A stretch of DNA of 64,000 bases from Azomonas tarimensis (GCF_042648805.1 NZ_JBHRXZ010000006.1:1-64000), one strand, 5' to 3'. Counted from the first letter of the stretch, positions 35,970-45,626 are shown. Made by a program: numbers and translations. The notes: generated by a model not told the origin, from the sequence alone.

Positions 35970-36006
35970 GCGCTCTCTCTTCCTTGCTCAGCTATCGGCC
36001 AGTCAA

Positions 36007-36237
36007 TCAACGACCGTGGCTGTCGGTATAAGGCAGCAGGGCCAGGTAGCGGGCGCGCTTGATGGCGGTCGCCAGCTGACGCTGATACTTGGCCTTGGTC
36101 CCGGTGATCCGGCTGGGAACGATCTTGCCAGTCTCGGAGATGTAGGCTTTCAGGGTGTTCAGATCTTTAAAGTCGATTTCCTTCACGCCTTCGGCGGTGA
36201 AGCGACAGTACTTGCGACGACGGAAAAAACGTGCCAT
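36007..36237 (-). CDS. rpsR: Ribosomal protein bS18
   Basis: This 76-residue small-subunit protein begins MARFFRRRKYCRFTAEG and carries the conserved TGTKAKYQRQLATAIKRARYL. The ATG at 36237 gives the standard length. It binds the platform of the 30S subunit beside S6, whose gene lies 27 bp upstream. Confidence 0.98.
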   Translation of the reverse strand: MARFFRRRKYCRFTAEGVKEIDFKDLNTLKAYISETGKIVPSRITGTKAKYQRQLATAIKRARYLALLPYTDSHGR

Positions 36238-36264
36238 GAGTCGGCTCCTCAATGAGTCCTGGGA

Positions 36265-36684
36265 TTACTCGCCAGCGTTGTCTTGATCGTTATCGCTGTC
36301 GTTGCTACCGGCATTGTCAGCGTTCTCGGGACGGTCGCGACGCTCGCGGCGCTCGCTGCGGTTTTCCTCGGCCTTGAGCATTTCGGACTGACCGGTTACG
36401 GCTTCGTCGCGACGGATGACCAGGTTGCGGATGACTGCATCGTTGTAGCGGAAGTTGTCTTCCAGCTCGGCCAGGGCCTTGCCGGTGCACTCAACGTTCA
36501 GCATCACATAATGAGCCTTGTGAACGTTGTTGATGGCGTAGGCCAACTGACGACGACCCCAGTCTTCCAGGCGGTGGATCTTGCCGCCGTCTTCTTCGAT
36601 CAGCTTGGTGTAACGCTCCACCATGCCGCCGACCTGCTCGCTCTGGTCCGGGTGAACCAGAAAGATGATTTCGTAATGACGCAT
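36265..36684 (-). CDS. rpsF: Ribosomal protein bS6
   Basis: This 139-residue protein begins MRHYEIIFLVHPDQSEQV and contains the family signature in EDWGRRQLAYAINNVHKAHYV. An acidic, Arg/Asp/Asn-rich tail of about 35 residues follows. In E. coli this tail is modified by RimK-type glutamate ligation; here it ends NDQDNAGE. It is the first gene of the operon and has its own promoter. Confidence 0.98.
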   Translation of the reverse strand: MRHYEIIFLVHPDQSEQVGGMVERYTKLIEEDGGKIHRLEDWGRRQLAYAINNVHKAHYVMLNVECTGKALAELEDNFRYNDAVIRNLVIRRDEAVTGQSEMLKAEENRSERRERRDRPENADNAGSNDSDNDQDNAGE

Positions 36685-36796
36685 AGATGCTCCTTACGGG
36701 TTGTAGCCTGCCGCCAACGCGATCAGGCAAGGAGTGAATGGTTTCTTGTGCCTGCCGACAGGCGAGCGCAAGCCTGCCCTGAAGGCAAGGGGCGCC

Positions 36797-36825
36797 ATTC
36801 TAGAGAAGGGAGCAACACCGCGCAA
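36797..36825 (-). promoter_or_regulatory. Sigma-70 promoter of rpsF operon
   Basis: The minus strand has TTGCGC, a 17-bp spacer and TAGAAT, followed by a GC-rich discriminator (GGCGCC). The leader to rpsF is about 110 nt and contains GGGCAGGCTTGCG...CGCCTGTC repeats that could fold, possibly for ribosomal-protein autoregulation. Confidence 0.65.
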
Positions 36826-36839
36826 GGCTTGCCGTCGGA

Positions 36840-38936
36840 TCAGCCGAGCCGCCCCTGAATGCCGTCGAGCAGCGCGCGCACCCTCTCGATGTCGTAGGGC
36901 TTGAGTACCGCGTGGACGCCGTCGAGCGCTTCAGCCCTGACGTCGATGGCATATCCCGAGGCAATCACGATCTCCAGCCCCGGAAGTTTTTCACGCACTC
37001 GCCGAGCCAGCTCCAGACCACTCATGCCCGGCAGGCCGATGTCGGTGAAGAGCACATCGAAGGACTCCCGGTCGAACTGATCGAGCGCTTCTTCGGCAGT
37101 CTCGCCAAGATAGACCGAGTGCCCAAGCTCAGCCATGACCTCGCCGGTCAACATCCGCAGCGTAGGATCGTCCTCGACGAAGAGAATGCGCAACCCGCCC
37201 GTCTCTGCCTGCATATCCACCTCCGCTGGACCCTCCGGCGCTGCCCGCCCGCCTGCCGCTGCCGGCGAATCAGGATGCCGTGGAAAGCAGACACGGACCT
37301 CGGTACCGCCCCTGGACACAGGAATCAGCTCGATGGATCCGCCGGTCTGCTTGATGAAACCATAGACCACGCTCAGCCCCAGGCCCGAGGAACCTCCATC
37401 ACGCTTGGTGGTGAAAAAGGGTTCGAAGGCTTGCTTGCGAACCTCGGCGGACATTCCGCAGCCTTCGTCCACCACACTCAGCAGCACCTGCTGTCCGTCA
37501 TGCGACGAATGCCTGGCGACACGAATCAGCAATCGCCCCCTACCACCCATCGCATCGCTGGCATTGGCCGCCAGGTTCAGAATGACACTTTCGAGATTGC
37601 TCTTGTCGGCCAGCACAGGCCAGGCCTGGCGATCGAGATCGAGCTGGATATCGATCCCCTGCCCCAGCGACCCGGAGAGCAGGTCGACCATCTGCTCGAC
37701 CAGATCGGCCAGGTCTAGCGGCTGGGGCTGCAGCGATTGACGGCTCGAGAAGGCGAGCAACTGGGAGGCCAGCCGCGCACCACGCTCCACGCTACCAACG
37801 GCCGAATCGAGCCGGCGCTGGGCCACCGGATCGGTACCCAGATTGCGTCGCAGCAGTTGCAGGTTGCCACCGATAATCTGCAGCATGTTATTGAATGCAT
37901 GCGCCACGCCACCTGTCAGCTTGCCCACCGCCTCGAGTTTCTGCGCCTGGAGCAGTGCCGCCTCGGCAACCTGCCGATCGGCCTCGCTCTGCTGCAGCTC
38001 GCACGTGCGCCGCTCCACCAACCGTTCCAGATGCAGACGATACTCTTCGAGCTCCGCCTCGCTACGCTGCTGCATGGTTACGTCACTGCCTTGAATGAAG
38101 ATGCCCGAGACACGCCCATCGACCTCAACGATGGGCTGATACACAAAGTCGACAAACATCTCCTCGAGAACGCCACCTTGCTGTCGCAGGCTGATCGGCA
38201 TGCGCCGCCCGACATAGGCCTCACCGCTTTCATAGACCCGGTCCAAGAGCCCGATGAACAACTGCCCTTCGAGATCCGGAAAGCATTGCCGCACGGTCAT
38301 GCCCATCAGCGGCCGATCGCCAACCAGGGAGCGGAAGGCGTCGTTGAACATTTCCACGACGTGCTCGGGACCTCGCATGAAGCAGACGAAACCCGGGGTC
38401 TGGGAAAAGAGCCGGCGCAGTTGATCACCTTCGTCCTGCACCTTGAGCGCACGACTGATGACTCCCTCCTCAAGCTGTACCAGCGGTGGCTGCCCCGCTG
38501 ACGCCGACGGGCCGTGACCCGCCTTGACGAGTTCGGTGATATCCGACGTGTTCTGCAGGATGGCCGAGACCTCGCCGTGCTCATCGAACAGGGGCGTATG
38601 GGTCGCACTCCAGTAGCGATCTTCGAGGACGGGCCCCTCAGGGGTGTGGCGCGCGATCGAGTACTGGATCACGGGCAGGGTGTCAGGCTTCTTCCGTTGC
38701 AGCACCCGGTCGAGAGAGGCCAGCAGGCTGGGACCGGCTTCGGGCTGACGGGGGTCAGGCGCAAACGCCTCATGGAGCCGTCGGCCGCGGATCTCTTCCA
38801 GCGACCTGCCCGTCAGCTCGAGGTACGCCCGATTGGCGTCGATGATCGACAGGTCTGGCGCAAGCACGACATAGGCATTGGGGGCGGATCGGAAAAGAGC
38901 TTCGAACGAGAGGACCGACAAGGCAGAGTTCTCCAT
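36840..38936 (-). CDS. PAS-domain hybrid histidine kinase with C-terminal receiver
   Basis: This 698-residue soluble-looking protein has no membrane segment. Order: PAS 1 (about 12-130, ANRAYLELTGRSLEEIRG), PAS 2 (about 180-310, GFVCFMRGPEHVVEMFNDAF), coiled coil (about 310-340), HisKA with GGVAHAFNNMLQ (H346), HATPase with NLAANASDAMGG and GSSGLGLSVVYGFIKQ, and a receiver with D632 in FTDIGLPGMSG. The box usually reads HDFNN or HELNN; Ala replaces the acidic residue after His. No cognate regulator gene is adjacent; output could go through phosphotransfer. The stimulus is unknown. Confidence 0.88.
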   Translation of the reverse strand: MENSALSVLSFEALFRSAPNAYVVLAPDLSIIDANRAYLELTGRSLEEIRGRRLHEAFAPDPRQPEAGPSLLASLDRVLQRKKPDTLPVIQYSIARHTPEGPVLEDRYWSATHTPLFDEHGEVSAILQNTSDITELVKAGHGPSASAGQPPLVQLEEGVISRALKVQDEGDQLRRLFSQTPGFVCFMRGPEHVVEMFNDAFRSLVGDRPLMGMTVRQCFPDLEGQLFIGLLDRVYESGEAYVGRRMPISLRQQGGVLEEMFVDFVYQPIVEVDGRVSGIFIQGSDVTMQQRSEAELEEYRLHLERLVERRTCELQQSEADRQVAEAALLQAQKLEAVGKLTGGVAHAFNNMLQIIGGNLQLLRRNLGTDPVAQRRLDSAVGSVERGARLASQLLAFSSRQSLQPQPLDLADLVEQMVDLLSGSLGQGIDIQLDLDRQAWPVLADKSNLESVILNLAANASDAMGGRGRLLIRVARHSSHDGQQVLLSVVDEGCGMSAEVRKQAFEPFFTTKRDGGSSGLGLSVVYGFIKQTGGSIELIPVSRGGTEVRVCFPRHPDSPAAAGGRAAPEGPAEVDMQAETGGLRILFVEDDPTLRMLTGEVMAELGHSVYLGETAEEALDQFDRESFDVLFTDIGLPGMSGLELARRVREKLPGLEIVIASGYAIDVRAEALDGVHAVLKPYDIERVRALLDGIQGRLG

Positions 38937-39060
38937 GGCATGACCGTACCGGTCGCAGGGCAGTCTCCTGGATGAACGACCGCACAAGAGCCGCCCCAAC
39001 GTTACAGAGGCGGCAAAATCGAATTTTGACCCAGCGGGAAACAGGAAAAGTTCCGCCAGC

Positions 39061-39813
39061 CTAGCGAGCCTTTGTCGCTCCCCGCTGGCGCACCGCTTCG
39101 AACAAGCAGACGCCGGTCGCTACCGAAACGTTCAGACTGCTGACGCTGCCGCCCATGGGCAAGCGCACGAGATAGTCACAGGTCTCCCGCGTCAGTCGCC
39201 GCATACCCTTGCCTTCGGCCCCCATCACCAGCACGGTGGGGCCGGTCAGATCCTGGGCGTACAGATCACGCTCGGCTTCGCCAGCGGTGCCGACCACCCA
39301 CAGTCCCCGTTGCTGGAGCTTTTCGAGGGTCCTGACGAGATTGGTCACCGCTACCAGCGGCACGACCTCCGCCGCCCCGCAGGCCACTTTGCGCACCGTG
39401 GCGTTGAGCGTCGCCGACTTGTCCTTCGGCACGATCACCGCCTGCACACCCGCCGCGTCCGCGGTGCGCAGGCAGGCACCAAGATTATGCGGGTCGGTCA
39501 CGCCGTCGAGCACCAGGATCAGGGGCACCCGATCACTACGCTCGAGCAATTCCTCGAGCATGTTTTCGCCACAGACCTGGCTTGGCGTGACCTCGGCCAC
39601 CACGCCCTGGTGGACACCTTCGACCCACTCGTCCAGCTCGCGTCGGTCGGCCGACTCCACGACCACCCGCTCGGCGCGAGCGAGGTCGATGAGTGCCCGG
39701 ATGCGCGGGTCGTCGCGTCCCGCCGCCAGCCAGATGCGCTTGACCCGTTTGGGGTGATGGCGCAGCAAGGCTTCGACAGCGTGCAGACCATAGATCTTTT
39801 CCAGCGTGGTCAT
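39061..39813 (-). CDS. rlmB: 23S rRNA (guanosine-2'-O-)-methyltransferase RlmB
   Basis: This 250-residue SPOUT enzyme methylates Gm2251 in the peptidyl-transferase loop. An N-terminal L30e-like substrate domain (1-75) precedes the knot with motif 1 LDGVTDPHNLGACLRTADAAG, motif 2 VMGAEGKGM and motif 3 LPMGGSVSSLNVSVATGV. Length is typical. It overlaps the rnr stop by 4 bp (ATGA), so the two are coupled. Confidence 0.96.
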   Translation of the reverse strand: MTTLEKIYGLHAVEALLRHHPKRVKRIWLAAGRDDPRIRALIDLARAERVVVESADRRELDEWVEGVHQGVVAEVTPSQVCGENMLEELLERSDRVPLILVLDGVTDPHNLGACLRTADAAGVQAVIVPKDKSATLNATVRKVACGAAEVVPLVAVTNLVRTLEKLQQRGLWVVGTAGEAERDLYAQDLTGPTVLVMGAEGKGMRRLTRETCDYLVRLPMGGSVSSLNVSVATGVCLFEAVRQRGATKAR

Positions 39814-42332
39814 GACTTGGTCCTGCGCTTGCGGGGAGCACCCGCTGAGGGAGCTGCAGGCTTGCCGCGCGCCTTGCCGCCCTCTCCGGAAGCCGATTTC
39901 TTGCCCGCCGAGCCACCCCGGCCGCCTGGCGCCTTCTTGACCTGATGACGAGCTTCGTCAAGCAAGGCCTTTTTCATTTCACGACTCTTGCTCACCTCTC
40001 CGCCCGCCTTGCCCGAGGTCGACGAGCGGGAGCCTGAAGCGCCCGCCCGCCCCTTGGTTGAGCGCTCGGTGTTGGCATTCCCGCCCCCATCGATAAGTTC
40101 GAAGTCGATCTTGCGTTCATCCAGGTTGACGCGCGCCACGCGCACCTCGACGGTGTCGCCCAGGCGATAGCTGCGGCCGCTGTGCTCGCCACTGAGGCGA
40201 TGGTGGACCGGATCGAAATGGTAATAATCACCTGGCAAGGCAGTTACATGAACCAGCCCTTCGACATAGATGTCGGTCAGTTCGACAAAGATGCCAAAGC
40301 CGGTCACCGCGGTGATCACGCCGGGGAAGTCATCCCCTACCCGATCCTGCATGTACTCACACTTCAGCCAGTTGGTGACATCGCGAGTGGCTTCATCAGC
40401 CCGTCGCTCGGTCATCGAGCACTGCTCGCCGAGTTGCTCGAGACTTGCCTCGTCGTAGGGATAGATGCGGGCCTTGGGCATGCTCGAAGCGCCGGCTCGA
40501 TTCACATGAGGCGTGTCCTTGCGGGAGCGGATCACGCTGCGAATCGCCCGATGCACCAGTAGATCCGGATAGCGACGGATCGGTGATGTGAAGTGGGTGT
40601 AGCCTTCGTAGTTCAATCCGAAGTGCCCATGGTTATCGGCACTGTAGACCGCCTGACTCATGGAGCGCAGCATCACCGTCTGGATCAGGTGAAAGTCCGG
40701 GCGATCCTGAATCGTCTCGAGCAGTGCCTGGTAGTCCTTCGGCGAAGGATCACCCTTGCCCTTGTGCAGCGCCAACCCCAGCTCGCCAAGGAAGCCGCGG
40801 AGCTTTTCCAGCCGCTCGGCTGGCGGCACGTCATGGACGCGATAGAGCGCCGGCACTTCGTGACTCGAGAGAAACTCGGCCGCCGCCACGTTGGCGCAGA
40901 GCATGCACTCTTCGATCAGACGGTGGGCGTCGTTGCGCTGGGTAGGCCGGATCTCGACGATCTTGCGATTCTCGCCGAAGAGGATGCGGGTTTCCTGGGT
41001 GTCGTAATCGATCGCACCCCGCTCATGACGCGCCTTGAGCAGCACCTTGAACAGGGCGTGCAATTGCTTCAGGTGCGGCACCACCTCGGCGTACTCTTCA
41101 GCCAGCGCCTTGCCCTCGGCGGTGCGACCGTGCTCGAGAATCGTCCCGACCTTGTTGTAGGTAAGCCGGGCATGGGAATGAATGACCGCTTCATAGAACT
41201 GATAGTCGGTCATCTTGCCCGAGCGACTGAGGGATATCTCGGCCACCATTGCGAGACGATCGACATGCGGATTGAGTGAACAGAGGCCGTTGGACAGCAC
41301 CTCCGGCAGCATCGGCACCACGCGCTCGGGGAAATACACCGAGTTGCCGCGGTTCTTCGCCTCTTCGTCGAGCGCAGAGCCCACCTTGACGTAATGCGAG
41401 ACGTCGGCGATGGCCACATACAAGCGAAAACCGCCTGCGATACGCCTCAGGCCGCCAGGGCGCTCGCAATACACCGCATCGTCGAAATCGCGGGCATCCT
41501 CACCATCGATGGTGACGAAAGGCAGGTGCCGCAGGTCGACCCGTTTTTCCTTGTCCCGCTCGGCCACCTCGGGCTTGAGCCGGGCCGCTTCGCGTTCCAC
41601 GGCTTCGGGCCAGACATGCGGGATATCGAAACTGCGCAGCGCGACGTCGATCTCCATCCCCGGCGCCATGTAATTGCCAATAACCTCGACGATATCGCCC
41701 TGGGCCTGGAAGCGCTGGGTGGGCCAGTGAGTGATCTTCACTTCGACGAACTGACCGGGCCTGGCACCACCATCACGACCAGGGGTGATCAACACCTCCT
41801 GCTGCACCTTGGGGTTGTCGGGTTCCACGTAGCCGACGCCGCTTTCGACGTAGTAGCGCCCCACGACGCTCTCATGAGCACGACTGAGGACCTCCACCAC
41901 TGCCCCTTCGCGGCGGCCGCGCCGGTCGACGCCGGCCACTCGCGCGAGGCAACGATCACCATCAAAGACCAGACGCATCTGCGCCGGACTCAGGAACAGG
42001 TCCTCGGTCTTGTCGTCAGGCACCAGAAAACCGAAGCCGTCGCGATGACCACTGACGCGCCCACAGATCAGATCAAGCTTGTCCACCGGGGCGTAGGCAC
42101 CGCGGCGGGTATAGATCAGCTGACCGTCACGCTCCATCGCGCGCAGGCGCCGCCGCAAGGCCTCGACGTCATCCTCGCTCTCGAGACCGAATTCCTGGAG
42201 CAGTTGCTCGCGCGTCGCTGGTGAGCCACGCTCACCCAGGTGGAGAAGAATCAGCTCACGGCTGGGGATGGGGTTGTCGTACTTTTCCGCCTCGCGCGCG
42301 GCCTCAGGATCGAGGGAATGCCAATCGGCCAT
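39810..42332 (-). CDS. rnr: Ribonuclease R
   Basis: This 840-residue exoribonuclease degrades structured RNA 3' to 5'. An N-terminal HTH_12 domain (about 20-85) and cold-shock domains precede the RNB core with DGEDARDFDDAVYCE (near 277-290) and a C-terminal S1 domain (about 645-730). The last ~100 residues are Lys/Gly/Ser-rich and disordered, a feature of RNase R used for rRNA and tmRNA contacts. ATG 42332 (MADWHSLDPEA) is the conserved start. Confidence 0.96.
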   Translation of the reverse strand: MADWHSLDPEAAREAEKYDNPIPSRELILLHLGERGSPATREQLLQEFGLESEDDVEALRRRLRAMERDGQLIYTRRGAYAPVDKLDLICGRVSGHRDGFGFLVPDDKTEDLFLSPAQMRLVFDGDRCLARVAGVDRRGRREGAVVEVLSRAHESVVGRYYVESGVGYVEPDNPKVQQEVLITPGRDGGARPGQFVEVKITHWPTQRFQAQGDIVEVIGNYMAPGMEIDVALRSFDIPHVWPEAVEREAARLKPEVAERDKEKRVDLRHLPFVTIDGEDARDFDDAVYCERPGGLRRIAGGFRLYVAIADVSHYVKVGSALDEEAKNRGNSVYFPERVVPMLPEVLSNGLCSLNPHVDRLAMVAEISLSRSGKMTDYQFYEAVIHSHARLTYNKVGTILEHGRTAEGKALAEEYAEVVPHLKQLHALFKVLLKARHERGAIDYDTQETRILFGENRKIVEIRPTQRNDAHRLIEECMLCANVAAAEFLSSHEVPALYRVHDVPPAERLEKLRGFLGELGLALHKGKGDPSPKDYQALLETIQDRPDFHLIQTVMLRSMSQAVYSADNHGHFGLNYEGYTHFTSPIRRYPDLLVHRAIRSVIRSRKDTPHVNRAGASSMPKARIYPYDEASLEQLGEQCSMTERRADEATRDVTNWLKCEYMQDRVGDDFPGVITAVTGFGIFVELTDIYVEGLVHVTALPGDYYHFDPVHHRLSGEHSGRSYRLGDTVEVRVARVNLDERKIDFELIDGGGNANTERSTKGRAGASGSRSSTSGKAGGEVSKSREMKKALLDEARHQVKKAPGGRGGSAGKKSASGEGGKARGKPAAPSAGAPRKRRTKS

Positions 42333-42431
42333 TAAGTCAGGTTACCTTCTATGAATTCGGACTTTGCCCTATTGAAGCGCAAAAGCCGGCCCAGCACAGC
42401 CTTCACGCCAATTATTTTTTACCGCCAGGGG

Positions 42432-42460
42432 TTTACAAGGTCAGGACCCTTCCTTATAGT
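42432..42460 (+). promoter_or_regulatory. Sigma-70 promoter of the tRNA-Leu pair
   Basis: TTTACA, a 17-bp spacer and TATAGT are followed by the discriminator TCGCGCCC, typical of growth-rate-controlled tRNA promoters. The first tRNA-Leu starts 52 bp after the -10 element. Confidence 0.85.
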
Positions 42461-42511
42461 TCGCGCCCACAGCGACACAGGCCTTTACCGGCTAACTGTT
42501 ACTGTAGCAGT

Positions 42512-42598
42512 GCCCAGGTGGCGGAATTGGTAGACGCACTAGGTTCAGGTCCTAGCGATGGCAACATCGTGGAAGTTCGAGTCTTCTCCTGGGCACCA
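42512..42598 (+). tRNA. tRNA-Leu (CAG), copy 1
   Basis: An 87-nt class II tRNA with acceptor GCCCAGG/CCTGGGC, D-loop AATTGGTAGA, anticodon loop TTCAGGT (anticodon CAG), a long variable arm (GATGGCAACATC), T-loop TTCGAGT and an encoded CCA. Confidence 0.97.
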
Positions 42599-42692
42599 CT
42601 TTCCAAACGATGAACTCGGATCCCGTGATCCAGTCACATCTGGAACGAAGCTTGCCAGCTTCGGCTGAAGTCAGTCAGCAAAAAATGGCGAT

Positions 42693-42779
42693 GCCCAGGT
42701 GGCGGAATTGGTAGACGCACTAGGTTCAGGTCCTAGCGATGGCAACATCGTGGAAGTTCGAGTCTTCTCCTGGGCACCA
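42693..42779 (+). tRNA. tRNA-Leu (CAG), copy 2
   Basis: Identical over all 87 nt to copy 1, 94 bp downstream. Flanks differ, so the duplication is limited to the gene itself or the flanks have drifted. A terminator follows. Confidence 0.97.
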
Positions 42780-42787
42780 TCTTTAAG

Positions 42788-42815
42788 AAACCGAGCCATT
42801 GGCTCGGTTTTTTTA
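42788..42815 (+). terminator. Rho-independent terminator after tRNA-Leu
   Basis: AAACCGAGCC-ATT-GGCTCGGTTT forms a 10-bp stem followed by a T-run. It closes the tRNA transcript. Confidence 0.92.
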
Positions 42816-42876
42816 TGCCCGCCCGACAGGACTCGCCATCATCATGCAGCCCGACAAGCCTTGGACTGCAAGGCAA

Positions 42877-42898
42877 GAGGCCGCCCGCAGGCGGCCTC
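42877..42898 (-). terminator. Possible terminator after purA
   Basis: GAGGCCGCC-CGCA-GGCGGCCTC is a perfect 9-bp GC stem 7 bp past the purA stop. The following minus-strand bases (TTGCCTTGC) are only moderately T-rich. Confidence 0.5.
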
Positions 42899-42904
42899 CT
42901 CGTT

Positions 42905-44197
42905 TCAGGCGTAAGGGTGACGCATGACAATCGTTTCGTTGCGGTCCGGGCCGGTGGATACGATATCGATCGGCGCGCCTACCAGCGCCTCGATACGACT
43001 GATGTAGGCCCTGGCATTCGCCGGCAGCTCATCCAGGCTCTTGGCACCCACAGTGGATTCATTCCAGCCAGGCATGTCCTCGTAGACAGGCACCAGGCCT
43101 TCGTAGCTGTCCGCATCGGTCGGCGCCTCGATGGCATTACCGGCCTGATCCCTGTACCCGACACAGATGCGTACGGTTTCGAGCCCATCCAGCACGTCGA
43201 GCTTGGTCAGACAAATGCCGGAGATGCTGTTGATCTCGATGGACCGGCGCAGGATGACCGCATCGAACCAACCGCAGCGCCGGGCGCGACCAGTGGTGGA
43301 ACCAAACTCATGGCCCTGCTTGGCAAGGTGCGCACCCACCTCATCGAACAGCTCGGTCGGGAAGGGGCCGGAGCCCACTCGAGTGGTATAGGCCTTGGTG
43401 ATGCCGAGCACATAATCCAGGTACAGCGGGCCAAAGCCCGAACCGGTGGCCGTGCCGCCGGCGGTGGTACTGGAGCTGGTGACGTAGGGGTAGGTCCCGT
43501 GATCGACGTCGAGCAGCGAACCCTGCGCACCCTCGAACATGATATTGGCGCCCTGCTTGCGCAACTCGTGCAAGCGCACCGTGACATCCAGCACCATGGG
43601 TTTAAGGGCTTCAGCAAAGGCCAGCGCATCCTCCAGGGTTTGCTGGAAATCAACCGGCTCTACCTTGTAGAAGTTCTGCAGCATGAAGTTGTGGTATTCG
43701 AGCAGCTCGCGCAGCTTCCTGGCAAAACGCTCGGGGTTGAGCAGGTCGCCCACCCGCAGCGCCCGGCGGGCAACCTTGTCCTCATAGGCCGGACCGATGC
43801 CGCGCCCGGTAGTGCCGATCTTGCCCTCGGAGCGAGCCGCCTCGCGGGCCTGATCCAGCGCCACGTGGTAAGGCAAGATCAGGGTGCAGGCCGAGCTGAT
43901 ACGCAGGCGATCGCGCACCGGCACGCCCTTCTCTTCCAGCTTGGTGATTTCGCGCATCAGGGCGTCGGGTGCAACCACCACACCGTTGCCGATCAGGCAC
44001 TGCACATTGCTGCGCAGGATCCCCGAGGGAATCAGGTGCAGGACGGTCTTCTCACCGTCGATGACCAAGGTATGCCCGGCGTTGTGGCCACCCTGGAAAC
44101 GCACGACGGCGGCCGCGTGCTCAGTCAGCAGGTCGACGATCTTGCCCTTTCCCTCATCGCCCCACTGGGTGCCCAGGACCACGACATTCTTACCCAT
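42905..44197 (-). CDS. purA: Adenylosuccinate synthetase
   Basis: This 430-residue enzyme makes adenylosuccinate from IMP, aspartate and GTP. The N-terminal signature GTQWGDEGKGKIVDLL (D14 and K17 region) and GGHNAGHTLV (catalytic His near 41) are complete. Length is typical. It lies 91 bp downstream of hisZ on the same strand. Confidence 0.97.
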   Translation of the reverse strand: MGKNVVVLGTQWGDEGKGKIVDLLTEHAAAVVRFQGGHNAGHTLVIDGEKTVLHLIPSGILRSNVQCLIGNGVVVAPDALMREITKLEEKGVPVRDRLRISSACTLILPYHVALDQAREAARSEGKIGTTGRGIGPAYEDKVARRALRVGDLLNPERFARKLRELLEYHNFMLQNFYKVEPVDFQQTLEDALAFAEALKPMVLDVTVRLHELRKQGANIMFEGAQGSLLDVDHGTYPYVTSSSTTAGGTATGSGFGPLYLDYVLGITKAYTTRVGSGPFPTELFDEVGAHLAKQGHEFGSTTGRARRCGWFDAVILRRSIEINSISGICLTKLDVLDGLETVRICVGYRDQAGNAIEAPTDADSYEGLVPVYEDMPGWNESTVGAKSLDELPANARAYISRIEALVGAPIDIVSTGPDRNETIVMRHPYA

Positions 44198-44288
44198 AAA
44201 CCTCTGTCCTCTTAGCGAAGCAAGCCGGTCGGACCGGCAGTTTATTCAGAACACCCGTCCCAGCCGTAGACTCGCCGGGGCGGATCGA

Positions 44289-45476
44289 TCAGTGGACAAG
44301 CGGCACCACCGACCAGGAATCATCCTGCAACCGGAGTTGCCGGTCGCAACCTGCAGCGCGCGCCTCGTCGAGGCCCTGCCCCTCGAGCGCTTGCACTACT
44401 CGCTCACCGGCACGGCGCAGAGCACTGACCTGCTGCCACAAGGCGGGATCATCGAGCACCGGCGCCCAGATTCCGCATGGCGCAACCGACCACTGCGCAT
44501 TACCCAGCACCACCAGGGTCTTCAGGTCAGCCGAAAAGCCGGTCGCGGGTCGCGCCCGACCAAAGTCGGCGCCGATATCGTCGTAGCGCCCACCCTGGGC
44601 GATGGACTGGCCGCTGCCCGGAACAAAGGCGGCAAACACCACACCCGTGTGATAGTGATACCCACGCAGCTCCCCAAGGTCGAAATACAACGGCAGCTGC
44701 GGATGACGGACCGCCAACTGAGCCGAAAGCTGACGCAGCGTGGCCAAGGCTTCACGAACATCAGCCGGCGCACTGGCCAACGTCGTTTCCGCAACCTCGA
44801 GAATCTCCCGACCGCCGCACAGGCGCGCAAGCGCACGCAGCATCCCAGCCAGCCCCGACTCGAGTCCGGACGTGAGCATCGTGACCTCATCCATCGCCTT
44901 GCGTTGCAGGGCATCGAACAGAGCTTGCTCGGCCTCGCCATCGAGTCCGGCAGCACGCACCAACCCTCGATAGATCCCGACGTGCCCCAGGTCCATATGG
45001 ACATCCGGGACCTCGGACAACTCGAGCATCTCGAGCATCAGGCTGATCACTTCAAGATCGCTGCCGGCGCTGCTATCGCCATACAACTCCGCGCCCAGCT
45101 GGATAGGGCTGCGCGAGGTGGACAAGGCTCTGGGCTTGGCGTGCAGTACGCTCCCGGCATAGCACAGGCGCGCCGGCCCCTGGCGTCGCAAGGCGTGGGC
45201 ATCAAGTCGCGCGACCTGCGGGGTTATGTCCGCTCGCAAACCCATCTGTCGACCTGACAGCGGATCGACCACCTTGAATGTACGCAGGTCCAGGTCATGC
45301 CCGGCGTGCACCAGCAACGACTCGAGAAACTCCATGTGCGGGGTGATCACGAACTCATAGCCCCAACGCTGGAACAGATCCAGCATACGGCGCCGTGCGC
45401 TCTCGATGCGCTCGGCCTCCGCCGGCAGCACTTCCTCGATGCCATCTGGCAGCAGCCAGCGATCCACCGTTGCCAT
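44289..45476 (-). CDS. hisZ: ATP phosphoribosyltransferase regulatory subunit HisZ
   Basis: This 395-residue protein is a catalytically inactive class II histidyl-tRNA-synthetase paralogue. It starts LLPDGIEEVLPAEA and keeps the fold and FRTFK.. ADITPQVARLDA motif region, but lacks the C-terminal anticodon-binding domain. HisZ with the short HisG forms the first enzyme of histidine biosynthesis and makes it sensitive to histidine. The hisG partner is outside the window. Linkage to purA is conserved in Pseudomonas. Confidence 0.94.
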   Translation of the reverse strand: MATVDRWLLPDGIEEVLPAEAERIESARRRMLDLFQRWGYEFVITPHMEFLESLLVHAGHDLDLRTFKVVDPLSGRQMGLRADITPQVARLDAHALRRQGPARLCYAGSVLHAKPRALSTSRSPIQLGAELYGDSSAGSDLEVISLMLEMLELSEVPDVHMDLGHVGIYRGLVRAAGLDGEAEQALFDALQRKAMDEVTMLTSGLESGLAGMLRALARLCGGREILEVAETTLASAPADVREALATLRQLSAQLAVRHPQLPLYFDLGELRGYHYHTGVVFAAFVPGSGQSIAQGGRYDDIGADFGRARPATGFSADLKTLVVLGNAQWSVAPCGIWAPVLDDPALWQQVSALRRAGERVVQALEGQGLDEARAAGCDRQLRLQDDSWSVVPLVH

Positions 45477-45626
45477 GTCGCCATCACCTCTCGTCCAGCA
45501 AGCCAGCTCCTCGGGGAACCGGGCAGCAAAGCTGTTCTTCGTTCAACCCCGGCAAGGCCAGGGCTGCATGAGCCGTCCTGACCGCAGTCAAGGACAACGT
45601 GCCCGCGCACATGGGTGCTGCAGACG

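Noticed and set aside
45347..45610. 87-codon minus-strand frame upstream of hisZ as a DUF2065 candidate
   Set aside because: It lacks the two hydrophobic segments of that family and overlaps the hisZ start in another frame.
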